Assembly: GCF_000524195.1 (NCBI RefSeq) | Contig: NW_020170515.1 | Span: forward strand, 3,355-67,354 | Source of the DNA: Echinococcus granulosus | Taxonomy: Eukaryota; Platyhelminthes; Cestoda; Cyclophyllidea; Taeniidae | Direction of reading: 5' to 3' | Length of the DNA stretch: 64,000 bases | Shown: piece after piece, positions 33,300-46,600 of the stretch | How the letters are laid out: every line of letters starts with the position of its first letter | Numbering within the stretch: the first letter of the stretch is position 1 | Made by a program: the position numbers and the translations under genes | The notes under the pieces: model-generated | Told to the model about the DNA's origin: nothing | Seen by the model: only the letters and a program-made list of their open reading frames with translations | The model's database searches: none

Positions 33300-34279
33300 G
33301 TGAATCATCGCCGCCACCTAAGAAATCTCGAGTCAGGAGCCAAATTAATCTGAAAAAAAGGAAAAGGTGAGAGTTGGCAGGGGACCTCTCGAACGGTCAA
33401 GTAAAGGGCAGGACTTGGCCCCACTTGAATGAAACACATTCCGGGGTTTACTACTACTTGCCATTTGCAGGCAAGACTCGGTGCGCTGCATTCGTGGCAG
33501 CGGCAAGTGAGCCTGATTCTGAAGTACTGAAAGGGGGAGGGGAGGATCTGCCGCTGATGCACAAGTCTGTGAAGATGTTTAACAGAAGGGGATAGAAATG
33601 ACCTCCGCCTTCGACAACAACCCCAGTCACGTTGTCTGCAGGAAGGCTGCTAACAACTGAAGCAACACTAGCCTCGAATCATCTTGAAAAGCATCTCGCT
33701 GACTTGCCTACCGTAGCTGTATGAAGATGTCAGTGAAGGGAACACGAGACACCTCCGCCACCTTTTTCCTGGCTGGATAGAACCCAGATGGAGAGATAGC
33801 TAGACCGCAGTGAAGTGAGAACAGTGGCAAAGAGGAAGGAATGCGAAACCCTACCTCCATGATGCTCTTTCAAACACCACCTTGCATCAAGTGACTCCGC
33901 TCTTAAGCCAGTGCTCTCACGACCAGCGATGGGGATACGAGATGACTTCGTTGTAGAGCATCATCCAATTCTCAGAAGTATGACGGCGCATTCCCCTCTT
34001 CCCCGATGCAATCCCCAAACAGGATGAAGCATCCAGTGCCGAGATGCATAAGTGACGTTGGTATCAAAATATCCTCTCAGCTGCACGCGAATCCAAGGCG
34101 GTTGGTTGGTCAAGGGAAGTGCCGGGGACGACGCTCAACAGGGAAGAGGGGTTATGCAATGCCCTTGTTTAACTCGGGGCCATTTAAGTCTCCGCATTGC
34201 AGCCTCCCTAAGCCAGTAGCATGTCTTCCGCAATGCCTCTCTGACTTCTTACGCTTCCAAGAGACTCTGAATGCTGCGT
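33300..34279 (+). mobile_element. TRIM copy 2, older and diverged
   Basis: The interior aligns with copy 1: GTGGCAGCGGCAAG just inside the 5' LTR end (33490), TTAACAGAAGGG near 33580, CTGCAGGAAGGCTGCTAACA near 33638, CAACACTAGCC near 33663, and CCGGGGACGACGCTCAACAG followed by gaagaggggtta near 34120-34154. The 3' LTR begins about 34155 (TGCAATGC) and ends near 34279 (AATGCTGCG). It shares ACTTCTTACG and GTCTTCCGC with the LTR of copy 3. The 5' LTR start is not clear, so the left boundary is approximate. No coding capacity is seen. Confidence 0.65.
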
Positions 34280-35721
34280 TTGAAGAGAATAATCTACCGT
34301 ATCTATCAAAGGTCGACGGTTGTTTATCAATTGTTGTGGTTCAAAATATGCTGAAATTTGGATTTTAAAGGCTCGAATGTACCGAATAACCCCGAAACTA
34401 GTCCTCAATGACAAAGATTTGGGCCCCACCAAGCCCGAATATTTCAAATTCACCAACTTGTAGGACTCTTCTACCAGCGAGTTATGCAATCACGCATCGT
34501 TGTACGAATCCAAAACGTCGGTACAACGAAAAATGTTAAATAAATTATAGCATGAACATGACGACCCTGGATGAGACAATTGTTGTTATGATCACCGATG
34601 GTGGTGTGCAAAAAGACCTGACAGGGGATAGGTCTGGTTTCCAGGTGGAAAATGAAATCAAGAGCCACATCTGCAAGCAATGCCCATCTCTACCTTCCTC
34701 CAGGCGTGAGGCTGCCTCCACACTTGCATTTCTCCCTGTGAAGATATGGCTTGAACAACAGCAACGCCTTTATAAGTCCTGAGAACCTCACCGTAAAAAA
34801 ACCAAGTTTATTTGATGTGCACGGCTACTTGTACTTCCCAAGTCAACTTTTAATGCCACAGTGACGTGTGAACCTAATGCCTCTTCAAGCTGACATAAAC
34901 GCTCACCACTTTACCCAGGCGAGTAAATACGAAACCTGCGTGCAAGGGGCCTTCCGCAAACGGTACTGCTGATACCACTTACCCGTAAAATGAGGAATTC
35001 ATGAAATCCTAAAATTCTCTTATTAACATTGCAAATTTCGACACAGGCAGTCATCTGTCTACCGAGGTGGTGAATTCAGAATACCCGGAGCTCGCTGTAT
35101 TCATTCACCGCATTTGCACTTCAAATGGGCGTAACTTTTAACCATTTAATGTCAACGCCTTCAAATGAATGAAACGCGTGGTATTGCAGTAAAGCCGACG
35201 ATTTAGAGCGTTTCTGCCTCTCCCATTTGCGACCAAGGCATGTTGCATAAACACGAAACATGAATTCCCACCCAAAATAAATGACAATCACATCTTTAAA
35301 AAGAACGGCTAAAAGCCTGATACCATAATTTAATAGTTTCTTAAGTACTTTACAGTAATTATTTGTACAGATTAAGGGGTCATACTCCTGACGCAGCCAT
35401 CTTCCTAGAAAGTGAAAAGGAAAAAAGGCATTCAGTGGAATGTGATCATAACAAATAGCGTATCACACATGGCATTATGCAAACACGCCACCATTCGCAC
35501 CCTCGAGTATGATGTTCTCTCGACGTACTCGTCTTTCACCTACTGATAAGTCAATAATTCAAGTCAAGTGTACCCTCTTTTAACAGAAGGTTTCCTAAAA
35601 CTTCCCGGCAAGTGTAATCAAATGACACCAAAATGAAATGTCACTGGATAAAGGCGCGATGGCTGTGTTACAACAAATCGACACTGCTCTACTTACAGCT
35701 GCTTCAACACTTGACAAATCT
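34280..35721. other. Intergenic sequence between TRIM copy 2 and the CCDC137-like gene
   Basis: No gene supported. It is AT-rich in its second half and holds the 3'-flank of the minus-strand CCDC137-like gene. A short plus-strand frame at 34552-34782 has no recognisable features. Confidence 0.4.
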
Positions 35722-36676
35722 CTAGGTAGGGCGGACTCGACGACCGACGGTTAGCGTGAGGTCATTCGACGTGGAACCGCCTCCAACCTTCTTCGGCTTC
35801 GTTTTCAACACCGGTGGACCTTGGACCACTTCACCAAACTTCACACTGTCCTTAAGGTGCTCAAAACCGGTTAGATTCTTCTCTATTCTAAACACCTTCT
35901 TCATCTCCTTCTTTGCCGCCAGGCGCCTAAATAAAGATAAAGAAAGAGCTGTTTTTTCCTCATTCCCTATGACGTAAACAAAGAAAAAGCTAAGTTCACC
36001 AAAATATGACTTACTTGAGTGCCTTCCTGGTCTTTGTAGACTTATGTGTTTCGGGATCGACAAGAGGAGCCTAATATGGAGACCAGTCAAGGAGGAGGAT
36101 CGCATACCTTATCCTTTTTCGCTACAGTTATCTTCACTAACTCGTCCTGTACACAACGGTTCAAGCGCCGCGCGTAGCTTTCGGCTGTCTCCTTCTCGCC
36201 CTGTTTGGGAATAATATCCGGTGGTTCCGAACGCATGCCCTTTGTATCACCCTCGTCTGTTAATGCAATTTAATTAAAGCGGATCCAAAACCAACAGTAC
36301 TTGAGCTGTATCGATATGGATTTCGATGGCCTTTAATGTCATTTATACGCCTCATCATATCACGAAAACTCGAGGGAGCCTTCTGTTCATCATCATCAAA
36401 AGGATCATCATCAAATTTGGGGTCTCTCATGATGGGACTAAGAATCTGGTTGCAAAACCTACAGTGCATTGCTACAAAGGGGCGGAGCAATCTGTTTGAT
36501 CTTCTTTTGCTTTCGTGATTTCAAACGTCGTGTGTAGAGGATGGGTTTAATGGGCTCGGGTTTTTTGTGTTTGGCTTCCTGCTTCATTCGCGTTTTCTTG
36601 ATGCCTTGTCTCCGGGCTACGAAAAGCAAAATATAATTGAAAACAACTTACAGCGTTTCTTAGCTGGCTTTTTCAT
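35722..36676 (-). CDS. CCDC137: CCDC137-like basic coiled-coil protein, six exons
   Basis: Minus-strand exons in reading order: 36676-36652, 36616-36527, 36471-36301, 36256-36108, 36070-36015 and 35926-35722. Phases agree and give 231 residues. Signature segments match CCDC137: SSFRDMMRRINDIKGHRNP (human IPFRLREIMRSRQEMKNP), IPKQGEKETAESYARRLNRC (human PKF..GESDRAFIHRMEQE) and KDSVKFGEVVQGPPVLKTKP (human FGEV..PP.L..KPR). Known: human CCDC137 is a small basic nucleolar/chromosome-periphery protein, also described as a retinoic-acid-receptor-resistance factor; its mechanism is poorly known. The protein is lysine/arginine-rich, as expected for a nucleolar protein. The donor after exon 2 (GTTTGA) and the 55-bp intron there are the weakest calls. 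Confidence 0.8.
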
Positions 36677-37631
36677 TGCAGCAGAATAGTAGAAAGTATG
36701 CGTTTGACAGAGAGAAAGTCAGTTTTGTTAAACACACTCCCTGCAAGAGAACAAGTACCGGACTAAAAACCGCGGAAGCACACTCACAGCCAAACAATAA
36801 TAATAAGAGAAACTTTAGCCCATATATAACGTGCAACACACCCAAGTGTTACTCTAAATATCAAATGAAGAAAAAACCAGACGAAAGTTCGATGTAACTT
36901 ATTCAACCTAATTAAATAAACTAAGCACGTGCTAAGTTATGTATGACCTGAGTTAAAGCTATAAGCTGTCGTGACAACACCGCAAAAGGGGACGGAAATA
37001 GACGAAATAGCCCACGTCGACATAAATCGTGAGGGTAGAGATTATTCTAACATCGCAATAGCCAATCAAATGCAGCACAATGCAAACAGGTCAGAAACAA
37101 AAACCTTGATAAATCCTAACACGGTTTTCTTCAATTTAAGAATGAATGCACATCAGAAGTTTCTTGCCAAAAGAATTCCTAGTCGAAAAACTTATAAAAG
37201 TGTTTTACACTATATTGCCTTAAAGAAGAGTGACCTCAAATGACTTTAGTAAAAGCACTGCATTTAGTTGCTTGAAAAATATATCCATTTCATACATTAC
37301 TTCACCTAATTGAATACTTTAATGCGAGTGAGATTCGCCTGGCGGATTTACCATTCACCTGCGCATAGGGTGAAAAATATGCTTACCGTGGCACTGGTGT
37401 CTTTTCATTTCGAAAACCAACTTTCCTTTATTACTCTACGCGATTTTAATTTCTAATGTTACTGAGCCTTATTTTAAATTTACCTCTGTAAACATTTTTC
37501 GCAATGCAAATCTCTATTAGAAAATGGTTTGTAAACTTGTTACTATATCTCCTTTAGTTGAATTGTTTAAATAATGGTGACTTGCAACACTTTTAACATT
37601 TCCCCTGTACCGACGACATCTTGAACTCTGA
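36677..37631. promoter_or_regulatory. Shared upstream region of two divergent genes
   Basis: These 955 bp separate the start codons of the CCDC137-like gene (minus) and the RS-rich gene (plus). It is AT-rich with no exon. Both promoters must lie in or near it, so a bidirectional promoter is plausible. A 90-codon frame at 36971-37243 has no recognised domain. Confidence 0.4.
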
Positions 37632-40600
37632 ATGAGTACTGAACGTTCTGGCCCCTCGGGGTCTGCGAAGAGTAAGTCGCGCTCGCGAAATCGGCGCTAC
37701 CATAAGTGTGTACCGAATAAACGAGCTTCTTCAGTGTTTAACTTTCTATGACTTTCAGATATAAGCCTCACGTAATGCCAGTTGGAATGCCTTTTGCATG
37801 CTTTTATGTAGTTTTTGCACTGCCAAATGTATTGGTGTTTATTGTGGCTTGCCGTACTTTGTATTTTAAATATATATGATAGGACGCTTTCTTTCGTTTA
37901 ACTAAAATGCGCGCAATGTTATGAAGCCACTTAACGGGACTTTTTAACATTCATCCCAGCGTTTTTCATTGATTGCTGTTTCTGATTGAAGATTATAAAT
38001 GCTCAATGATTTTGGCCGTAAGAACTGACTAATTGCTTCCGTTCTTTCTACGGGGATTCATGCTGTTTGGGCTTGAAGTGCTGATTTCTATGATTGCATT
38101 TCCTGTATACTTTGTTGCGGGTTGCCTAACCTTGGTGCTAGACATATATTACCTGCAAGAATGATCAGTAGATCTCTAATTTATCGTCAACGTTAAACTG
38201 CAAAGCTATGAGGCTACTCTTGCTAAGTAGTTATAGTGGCATTTTAAGCTAAAAATGCCGTAAATGCTAATCATTTGTTTGTTTATTCATAACTAGCTTG
38301 ATTGTAGTATTGGTAAGCTGGCTGCTTTGGGTGTTCGAATCAAACAAAGTTTTATGATTCGTGTTTTTTAAAGTAGATGTCTTCTGTTTTTCCAGAAGTG
38401 GATCGTGTGTTTTTTTCCTAAAAAATTAACACCATTTTTTTCTCAATTTTGTGCCAATGCCTTAAATGAAAGTTTAAGTTTTAGCTTATGTCCTGCCATT
38501 GGGGTATGTTTTGACTCTTCACCCGTACACAGCTTCCTACATTTCCACTATTGCCCCTAGCGTATTTACAAATATGTGACTTCTGAGCTCCCTACTCCGG
38601 CATGTATTCGTGTATTAGACGTTACCTGGTTAATTGTTGATCCCTTCTCCTGACTAGATATGTGCGCTGTGCGTAAGCCGATGGTGGTAAATCGCTGAGT
38701 TTGGCTGTTCCCCCGAGCCATTGGCACGCCTTTTTATTCGGTCTCGAGTACTTCCGCATTTTTTTTTTAACTCTCCTGTGTCACAATCCCCTGCTCTTTC
38801 GCATTCCTCTCTCTAACCCGTGCCATATTGTGATTTGAAATCTTCGTTTTCCATGCCTACTATTCAAACAGCGTTTGTTTAACACGCATTCCCCTTTATT
38901 TTAGCGCCTAAATCCGACGGGAATTCTGATCATGTGAGTTTCGATTTTGCGGTCCCACTTTCCCCTTGATCTGACAAGAAGTTAATATTTGTTTCTGCTG
39001 TTAGAGCGTTTCATCGCGTGGATCTCTTCACACTATCAATCACGAGTGAGTTTCCTTTTGGGAGCAATATTTGTGAGTCAAAGCAAGTGTGACATTGTCG
39101 GAGGTTAGAGTTGATTGATGTACATATTTTTCATTCCAAGCTTTTATATGAACTTGATTAAACAGATACTGATGGAGTGTTATACTTTGGGCAAGGTATG
39201 TGCAGGTTAAACTGACTGCTTTGATTAGCCAGCATGCCCATACTCAACCTGTGTTACTTGTACACCTGTTCATTTTTTGCTAAAAAGCACGTTTGCGTTG
39301 TTATATTTGTATCGTCATTAAATTCGGCAACATTCCTTCTAAATGGCCTTCTGTTTGTTGTTTTTTCAAGGACGTCAAAAGACGCGTCTCTTTCGTTTCC
39401 GATAAAGCGGAGTACAGCGGCCCTGCAGGAACCACCATCGGTGTTTGAGAAATCTCCAATTTTGGAGCGTTTGTCGAAAAGGCCGTTTGCAAAACAAGCT
39501 ACGCCCAGTCCAAAACGACCTCGTAAGAGCCCTACGAATTCTAAAGATGCGAAGATCGAAAAGACTGGGGATGTTGTTTACAGCAAGAAGGATAAGTTAG
39601 GTGACGAAAGAGGTATACTTGGTACATTTTAAGGTGCTAAAGCATTGCTTCATCTAACACGAGGGTTGTTCCTTAAAAATAGATGATACTGTTGTAACTA
39701 ACGTCCAAAGTTCTCCAAAGGACCAGCGTCGTTCTCGTAAGAAGAAAAGAAGGGATAAGGAACGTAAAAGGAGTAGCAAAAAACGCTTGGATAGAAAATC
39801 AAATGAGGAGGAGGAGGATGACGATGGAAAAGAAGACAAGGCAGTAGCCCGAAAAGATCGTAAAAGAAAGATCACAAAGTCTCCGATATCGGACACACTG
39901 GTGGCTGCTTACAGTTCTGATGGGGGTGATGAGTCACACCCACCTAAACGCACTTCTCCAGCCACTCTTCCTCGTGCCCACGCCGCGTCCTCACCTGTTG
40001 TGCACAGCGAACGCAAAAAAAACCTAGCTTCTGCTTCCTCCCCATGCGCTGCTGCACCCGCGCCTGTTACCAAGGTGACGAAAGGCACGGCTAAGTCAAC
40101 TTGGGACTCCAGTGACAGCGATTTTGAGGAGACAATTGCCAAACCGTCAACCCCACCTTCCGCCGTTCAAAAGTCCGCTAAAACACCTGAAAGTAATTGT
40201 GGGGTGGAGAAAACGCAGAAGGATAGCAGTGTCTCACGTAAGCGTTCCCATTCGCGTGGGCGCTCTCGCACCGCCTCCTCTGGCAGTGCGTCTTCCTCTT
40301 CCTGTTCGTCACGCCGACGAAGCTATTCCTCTCGGTCCTATTCTTCTCGACGGAGGTCCTACTCCACTTCGTCTTCAGTCAGTAGCAGTAGTCGCAGTTC
40401 CTCTAGATCTTACTCCCGTCGTAGACGTAGTCGACGTCGTCGACGACATGGTCGTCGTCGTCATCGTCGGTCCTCTACTCCCTCCTCTTACTCTCGAAGC
40501 TCTTACTCCCGTTCGTCGAGTAGAGGACGTGGAAGTAGAAGGCGGAGGTATTCACGTAGCAGCGGCTCCTACCGAAGGAGATCTTCATATCGATCCTACT

Positions 40601-43600
40601 CCTCCCACAGCCGGCGCGGCCGCTATACCTCTTCGGAGCGATCTCGCACGCCAAACTCACGAGATGCTTCTCGAACTCCGCCTCCTCCGGTGTGTCGTCG
40701 GACTGTGAATCAACGCAACTCCGGTGGTGTCACGGCAGCTGGCGTGGTTAGTCCCGCAGAAACTCGCCTCTCTCGACCACTAGGAAACAAGGGCAGTTTC
40801 ATTCGTGGCCACAAACCCTCGGAAGCGGTTGCAGCGGCAGCTAGTGCAGCTGTTCGAAAGATAACTGGACGGACAGAACCTAGTCCACCTTCTACACCAC
40901 CAGCACTTCCGAAAACGGAGGAACCAGAAGTCAAGGAGGAGAGCAATGAAGAGGAGGTAGAGGCCACAAAAGAACCTGATTCTAACTACATCGGTCCGCA
41001 GGTGGGCTTTTGAGAAGTTTGACATTTAGTTTCTTGGTTTGAGACTCGCTGAGAACTAAATTTACTTACTCATTTCAGGTGCCCCCAGACATGGCCAAAA
41101 AGCTGGGCTTGAGTGTGGACTCTTCGCCGCCTTTAAAGTCGACCAATCCCACTGCACCGCCTAACAATAACAATAACGCCAGCAATAATGCTAATAGCAA
41201 CAACTGGAAGGCTCATGTTGGTGCCAAAAGGAAATCCGAGAGGGCAGTTAGTGAGGGCACAAAGAAGCAGGAGGAGATCAAGGCAGATTTTATGACTCCA
41301 CCCGAAAAGGATGATCAGTACAAAGGTATACTTGCCTAACTTTGCAATTAAATGTTTTCTTGGTGGTCTGCGTGTGCGTGTGGCTTAGTGTGGGTTTTAT
41401 TACCATTCGCCTTAATAAGTATTTTTTGTATGCAGCTCTGCAAGAACAGGCCAAAGAGCATGTACGTCAGCAAATGCAGCTCCAGGCGAGCCAGCAGCAG
41501 CAGCTTGCTGCCGCGGCGGCTGCTGTAGCCTCTGCGGCTGCTGTCCAGCCCGCCACTACGGCGTCGGTCGCCATGCTACCTGCCACGGTCGGCCACTTCT
41601 CTGTGATTGATCAGTTGAGGCAGAGACAACAAATCTGTCTCCTGTCCGGAGCTATGGATCAAGCGTTAGCCTTGGAGAACATTATTAGGCAACATCAGCA
41701 AGTTGAGGCTGCCACTGCCTTGCAGCAGCAACAGCAGGTATAAATTTCCCCCAAGTTCAGGCATTAGGGTATTTATTTTGTGGGTAAATTAGATTTTTAA
41801 AAGATAAGTTACCTTTTTTAATCAAGCTGATAAAGAAGTCTTTCAATGTGCTTTACTACGCACCGCGTTGCTTTTACGAAGGTAAAGTAGCCATCCCTCA
41901 GTCAAAGTTTAGGTGATCACTAGTCCTAGTGCGTCTACCGAGTCATCTTCAAAGTTGTAGAGCGCATACGAGTCTCTATGCTGGTAGCATATGTGGTGTA
42001 GGCAGAACTTCCTGCAATAGGCGTGGTCAGCTCTTGAGAAAGAATACCATGGTGGCGGCGGCATGATTTCCAAATCTGATTACCCTGGTGCGATTGGTAG
42101 ATTTTGACGAAGTCTATTGGAAAGTTGCTTTGAAAAGATTCACCTGGGGACGGTATTCTGTAGTGATTATGCTTCGCATACAAGTCGTCTTTCGTGGGTG
42201 AGTGCCTGGTGGCGAAATTCACTTAGTAGATGAGCACTGCTTTGAGGAATGCAGGTTAGATCAAAAGCGCCTTCTTGAATCTTCCTGATACTGCACTCTC
42301 ACCACTACTCATTCATTCCTGTGCGCTTCACCAAAACGCCTCTTGTGCCTCTTGTTGGCTCCCCTTTAACCCTCTCCCAACTCCTTGTAGCGTGTCTTCT
42401 GACTGGGATCGTTGCCTTAGCAGTGTTGTTTTTTGTTCACCCAGGCCTTGCAAATGCTTGCTCTGCAACAACATCAACATAGCGCCATTATAGCAGCGCA
42501 GCAACAACAAGTTCAGCAGCACCAGGTACAATCAGCTCAACAAGCAGCTCTACTCCTTGCTGCACAGCAGCATCAAGCAGCTGCTGCCGCTGCTGCTTCC
42601 CATGCTGACAGCACCGGTGCTGCCGCCGCCGCTGCCATGATCGCGGCGCAGCAGCAACAACAACAGGCTGTTATTCAAACGATTCTTCAACAAAGACAGC
42701 AACAGGTGTGCTTCTCCGACTTACTCCCCATAGCAATATGCCTAGGACGGTTTGATACTATCTATTAAGTAGTATTTACCAGCCTAAATGAGCATTAGAT
42801 TTGAGTTGGATGTTTACATTTTTTGTACCGGTGTGATTATTATCGTCCTCTTCTCTCTTTCTTGTTTACATAATCTCTAACGTCTAGATGACACCAACTG
42901 CCAAAAGCGTTTGCTCCTCCTATATGTGCGTTCCCTGAGCATGCGCTCCCTCCTACTATCCGCCGTAACCCCTGCATCCCTAATGCAACCCTCCACCCAG
43001 TCTTTCCCCTCCCCCTCTGACCCCCCTTTTGTTTATTTTCGGTCCCCCTGCCTCCCTTGTCCTCCACAGTTCATGTTTATTTTGAACCTTGCGTGCTTGC
43101 ACACCCCCCGGCTTTGTTTGTCTAATGATGTCGGAGCTCATTCTTCTTTTTGCCGTTGCAACCACTATCGCAGGCAACGCAACAAGTAGATGAGTGTAGA
43201 TAAAACAGTACTTTTATCTGTCCAAGGCGTGGACTTGATTCCCATCACTTGGGTTAGAAGTGCACCAACAGAAAGTGAGGTGAAATGCTCTGTCTGCATT
43301 GCCATCGCCATTTTGTTGTTGCATGTGCTTCTCTCAAATGCGGGTTGTATTGCTCACAGTTAGTTGGTGTGTGCGGCATGAAGGCTCGTGCGGCGTTGCC
43401 TTAATCGCCTTGTCATTTATCATTTCCCAGCACTTGTTCGGAACTCCCCTCTCTCACACGCGTAAATTCCACTATCCTTTCACTTCTTAATCCTTACTCG
43501 CTCTCTCTGTGTGTGTCTCCTAGAACCGAACTACTGCGGTTTGGTAAGCTCTGGTGCATTATTTAGCCCCTGTATTTCATCCAATTTCCCTCCCCCATTT

Positions 43601-46600
43601 AAAATTTCTCTCAGGCGTCGTAACACCTACCTCCTGCAAAGTTCTAGAGTTTTTTCATCAAAAAAGGAGTTGCAGCTCGCTAGGGTAGTGTAGTATATAC
43701 GTAAGCCAGTGGTGTTGCCCTCTAATTCCCCTCCCCCCTTCCCCTCTAATTCATTCCCACACGTACACCTCGACGCTTTGATTTTGCCCGAATGAAGGAA
43801 TGAATGAATGCAGGTTTGGCATTTTCTAACAACTTTTTTACTCATCCAGCACCGCATGATAAGTTGCGCCATCCCTAAATGAGTAGAATACGCTTTTACT
43901 GGAGGTCTTTAAACTCGCCTTTGTGTTGTGTGTGTGTATGTCTGTACACGTCACACAATTCGTGTAACTAGCTTTGTGGTTTTTAAACGTCATCGCGTAT
44001 TTTGATCCAAAATTCACTCTCCTTTCGCACTTGTAGCCTTTCAGCCTCACATATCCACTCGTTGAAGTTTGCAGGTAACTGCTTAGTTTGTCCTCTCCCC
44101 TTTTTGGTATGTGTTGATTACCCCCCCCCCCCTCTCATTCCCACGCGTTCTCATTTTTTAAATTAGATATGTATTTGTTCATATTTGTTAGTGATGCCTC
44201 TCTCCCCTCCCCGCGCCTCGACATCGGTCTTGGTAAAACCGTTTGCACCTCTCCCCAACCCCATTCCCCTGCGGTAAAAGTCACTTTCTTCTCACCCGCT
44301 AACCACTGCAAGTTAAGAGATTATTGCTACTATTGTTTCCTAGGGCGACGGTAAGTTATGGAAGAATGCAAGCGCATGATTACCCATATTTGGCTTCTCA
44401 GATTTACGTCCTATCTCTTTCTTTTGTGCCTGTGTGTGCGTCTAGGCAATATACCCGTAATTGCAATCCTCTTTCTCACTACCACTTTCTCGTCTGTCAT
44501 TTCGCCGGGAAACCCCTAACAGTTCTTTTTCTCCCTTCTTCCCCTCCCCCCTTGCTGCACGTAAAGGCGCTGGCTGCTGCGGCTCAACAACAGCAGCAAC
44601 AGCAGATCCAAATGCTCTTGCAAATGAAGGTGCAGCAACAGGCAGCAGCTTATGCCACCGCGGTGGCCGCGTCCTCTGCTACACCCGCCGTGGCGCCATC
44701 CAACGCTGCCGCAGCTGCTGCTGCTCCCCCCGCCAGTGTTCCCGTAACGACGACTGCAGCAGCAGTAGCCAACACCAACTCGACAAACGGTGCTCTATCA
44801 GCGTCTGAACCGCCTACTGGCTCTGATGCCACCAATTCGCAGTCTCCCACGATGCTTGCTGCTATGGCTGCGGCACAGAGAAATCAAGCATTCCAACAAG
44901 AGCAGCTTCAGAAACAGATCAATGCGGCCGCTATGGTTTCCGCTAGTGTGAGTTATTGCGATTCTCCGCGTTAACGGTGTTAGTCAGTATTCCCACGCTG
45001 CTTCCACCAACTTTATATTGTTTCATTTTGAAGGACTAGCGAGCTTTTGCTTGACCATGTGGACACTTAGATCGGTTACGGGAACATTTTTAGTGACAAA
45101 AAAGTTTGCATTTGTAAAAGGTCTTTGTAGGACTGTTTGCAAATGCGCGACCACTCCGAGAAGAGTCAAAAGTTCACGTAAACCGCTCGCCAGAAATTTG
45201 CGCAGATGGCCTTAGTAAACCTCGGGTTCGTTTCATCTTTACTAGCCAGTGTGTACTTTAAATGCCTTTTGAAAGCTTTCACGTAGTGACAGTTTAAGGG
45301 TGTGTCCGGTCGTCTATTATTTTTACTTGGTGTGTAGTCATAGTCAAAGAGGCGGTCTTGAGCGATTTGTCTGGCTTTTGAGTGGATGCGGGAGCGATCT
45401 CGGTTGATGAAAAAGGCAAGGCATTCACGTGATTGTTGTACTTTTGTTAGGTGCGAGAACTTTGAACTTTGTGCAATGTTTCGTTGCTAGGCCCTGTAAG
45501 TCCCTTAGAACGATTGGGTGGTAATCGGGTGAAGGTTACGAAGATGCATTAAAGAGAGGTGGTTCCTGCCCACAAAAACGGCTTTTTAGCTTCAAGATGG
45601 AACATCTTGCATCTGCTATTGCCTTAGTGGTAATATACGAGCCAGAGCTCAAGTACTGGAAGCTTACTCTGCGCTGTGGCATCGCCAACGTAGGCGACGC
45701 GTTCGTACCTGCAGTCGAAGGCGCTCAACGCGGTGTGGGTTCGTGTTGCGGGAGTTTTAGGCTGCTCGTGACAACTGAGGTCGGTTGTAAAATTTGAGGT
45801 CAAAACTTCACTCTGGTTGTGTCCTCACATTAATTTCTTCAATTCTTTTGCGAATAAGGCGTTACTTCCGCAACTCTCTTCCAAGTTGTACTCGCAGTTC
45901 ACAGACAGGGAAACGTTCCATTTCGACTCCATGTTGAGGTGATTTCGGTCCATGGAGGAAGAAACCCCACTTCTACAACCTGACGTGACCGTGATACCTC
46001 ATGCTGTGTTCTGTTGTCGTTAAGTCGTTTCCAATCTACCTAGGGTGTTGTTTTTTCCTCCTAAAAATAGTTACATTTTCTCAGGCCGTCGATGCATTCG
46101 CTTTAGGTGTAGACTATCCTTTCGATAGATCAACATGTGGGCAAAAGCGGGTGATTCGTGCCTCGTCTTTCCACCCACTGGGATGGAAGGAGGGGGGGGC
46201 AAATGCCTTGCAGGTTTGGTGTGTGCGATGGTCCAGCAGGGCATGATGGTACACTCTTGATGATCGTTGATTTCTGTCGTTTCGGTAGTCACACTGACGG
46301 TTGCCAGTTGGCCATGCCGGCTCTCAAATTAGGCGCGGGAGTCGCGTGGAGTGGGATGGGCTGGCGGGGTAGGTTCGGTTCACCAGCCTGTTGATGTAAA
46401 CGTGGTGCCTCCCGATGTGATATGTTGTTGTTATTGTTCGGTAATTTCCAACTCCTTTTCGACCGCTAATCTTTTGTTCTCTCAAAATCGCCTACAATTC
46501 CAGAGGTCACTGCTTTATTGGATTCGAATAAATTAACATGTAGTTGTGCTTCCCGCTAGTAATTTGCATGCACAATGATTGAAATACATTGCATTGCTAT

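Noticed and set aside
40112..40708. 198-codon plus-strand frame
   Set aside because: Alternate frame of the Arg/Ser repeat exon; the main frame has phase-consistent splicing and RS composition.
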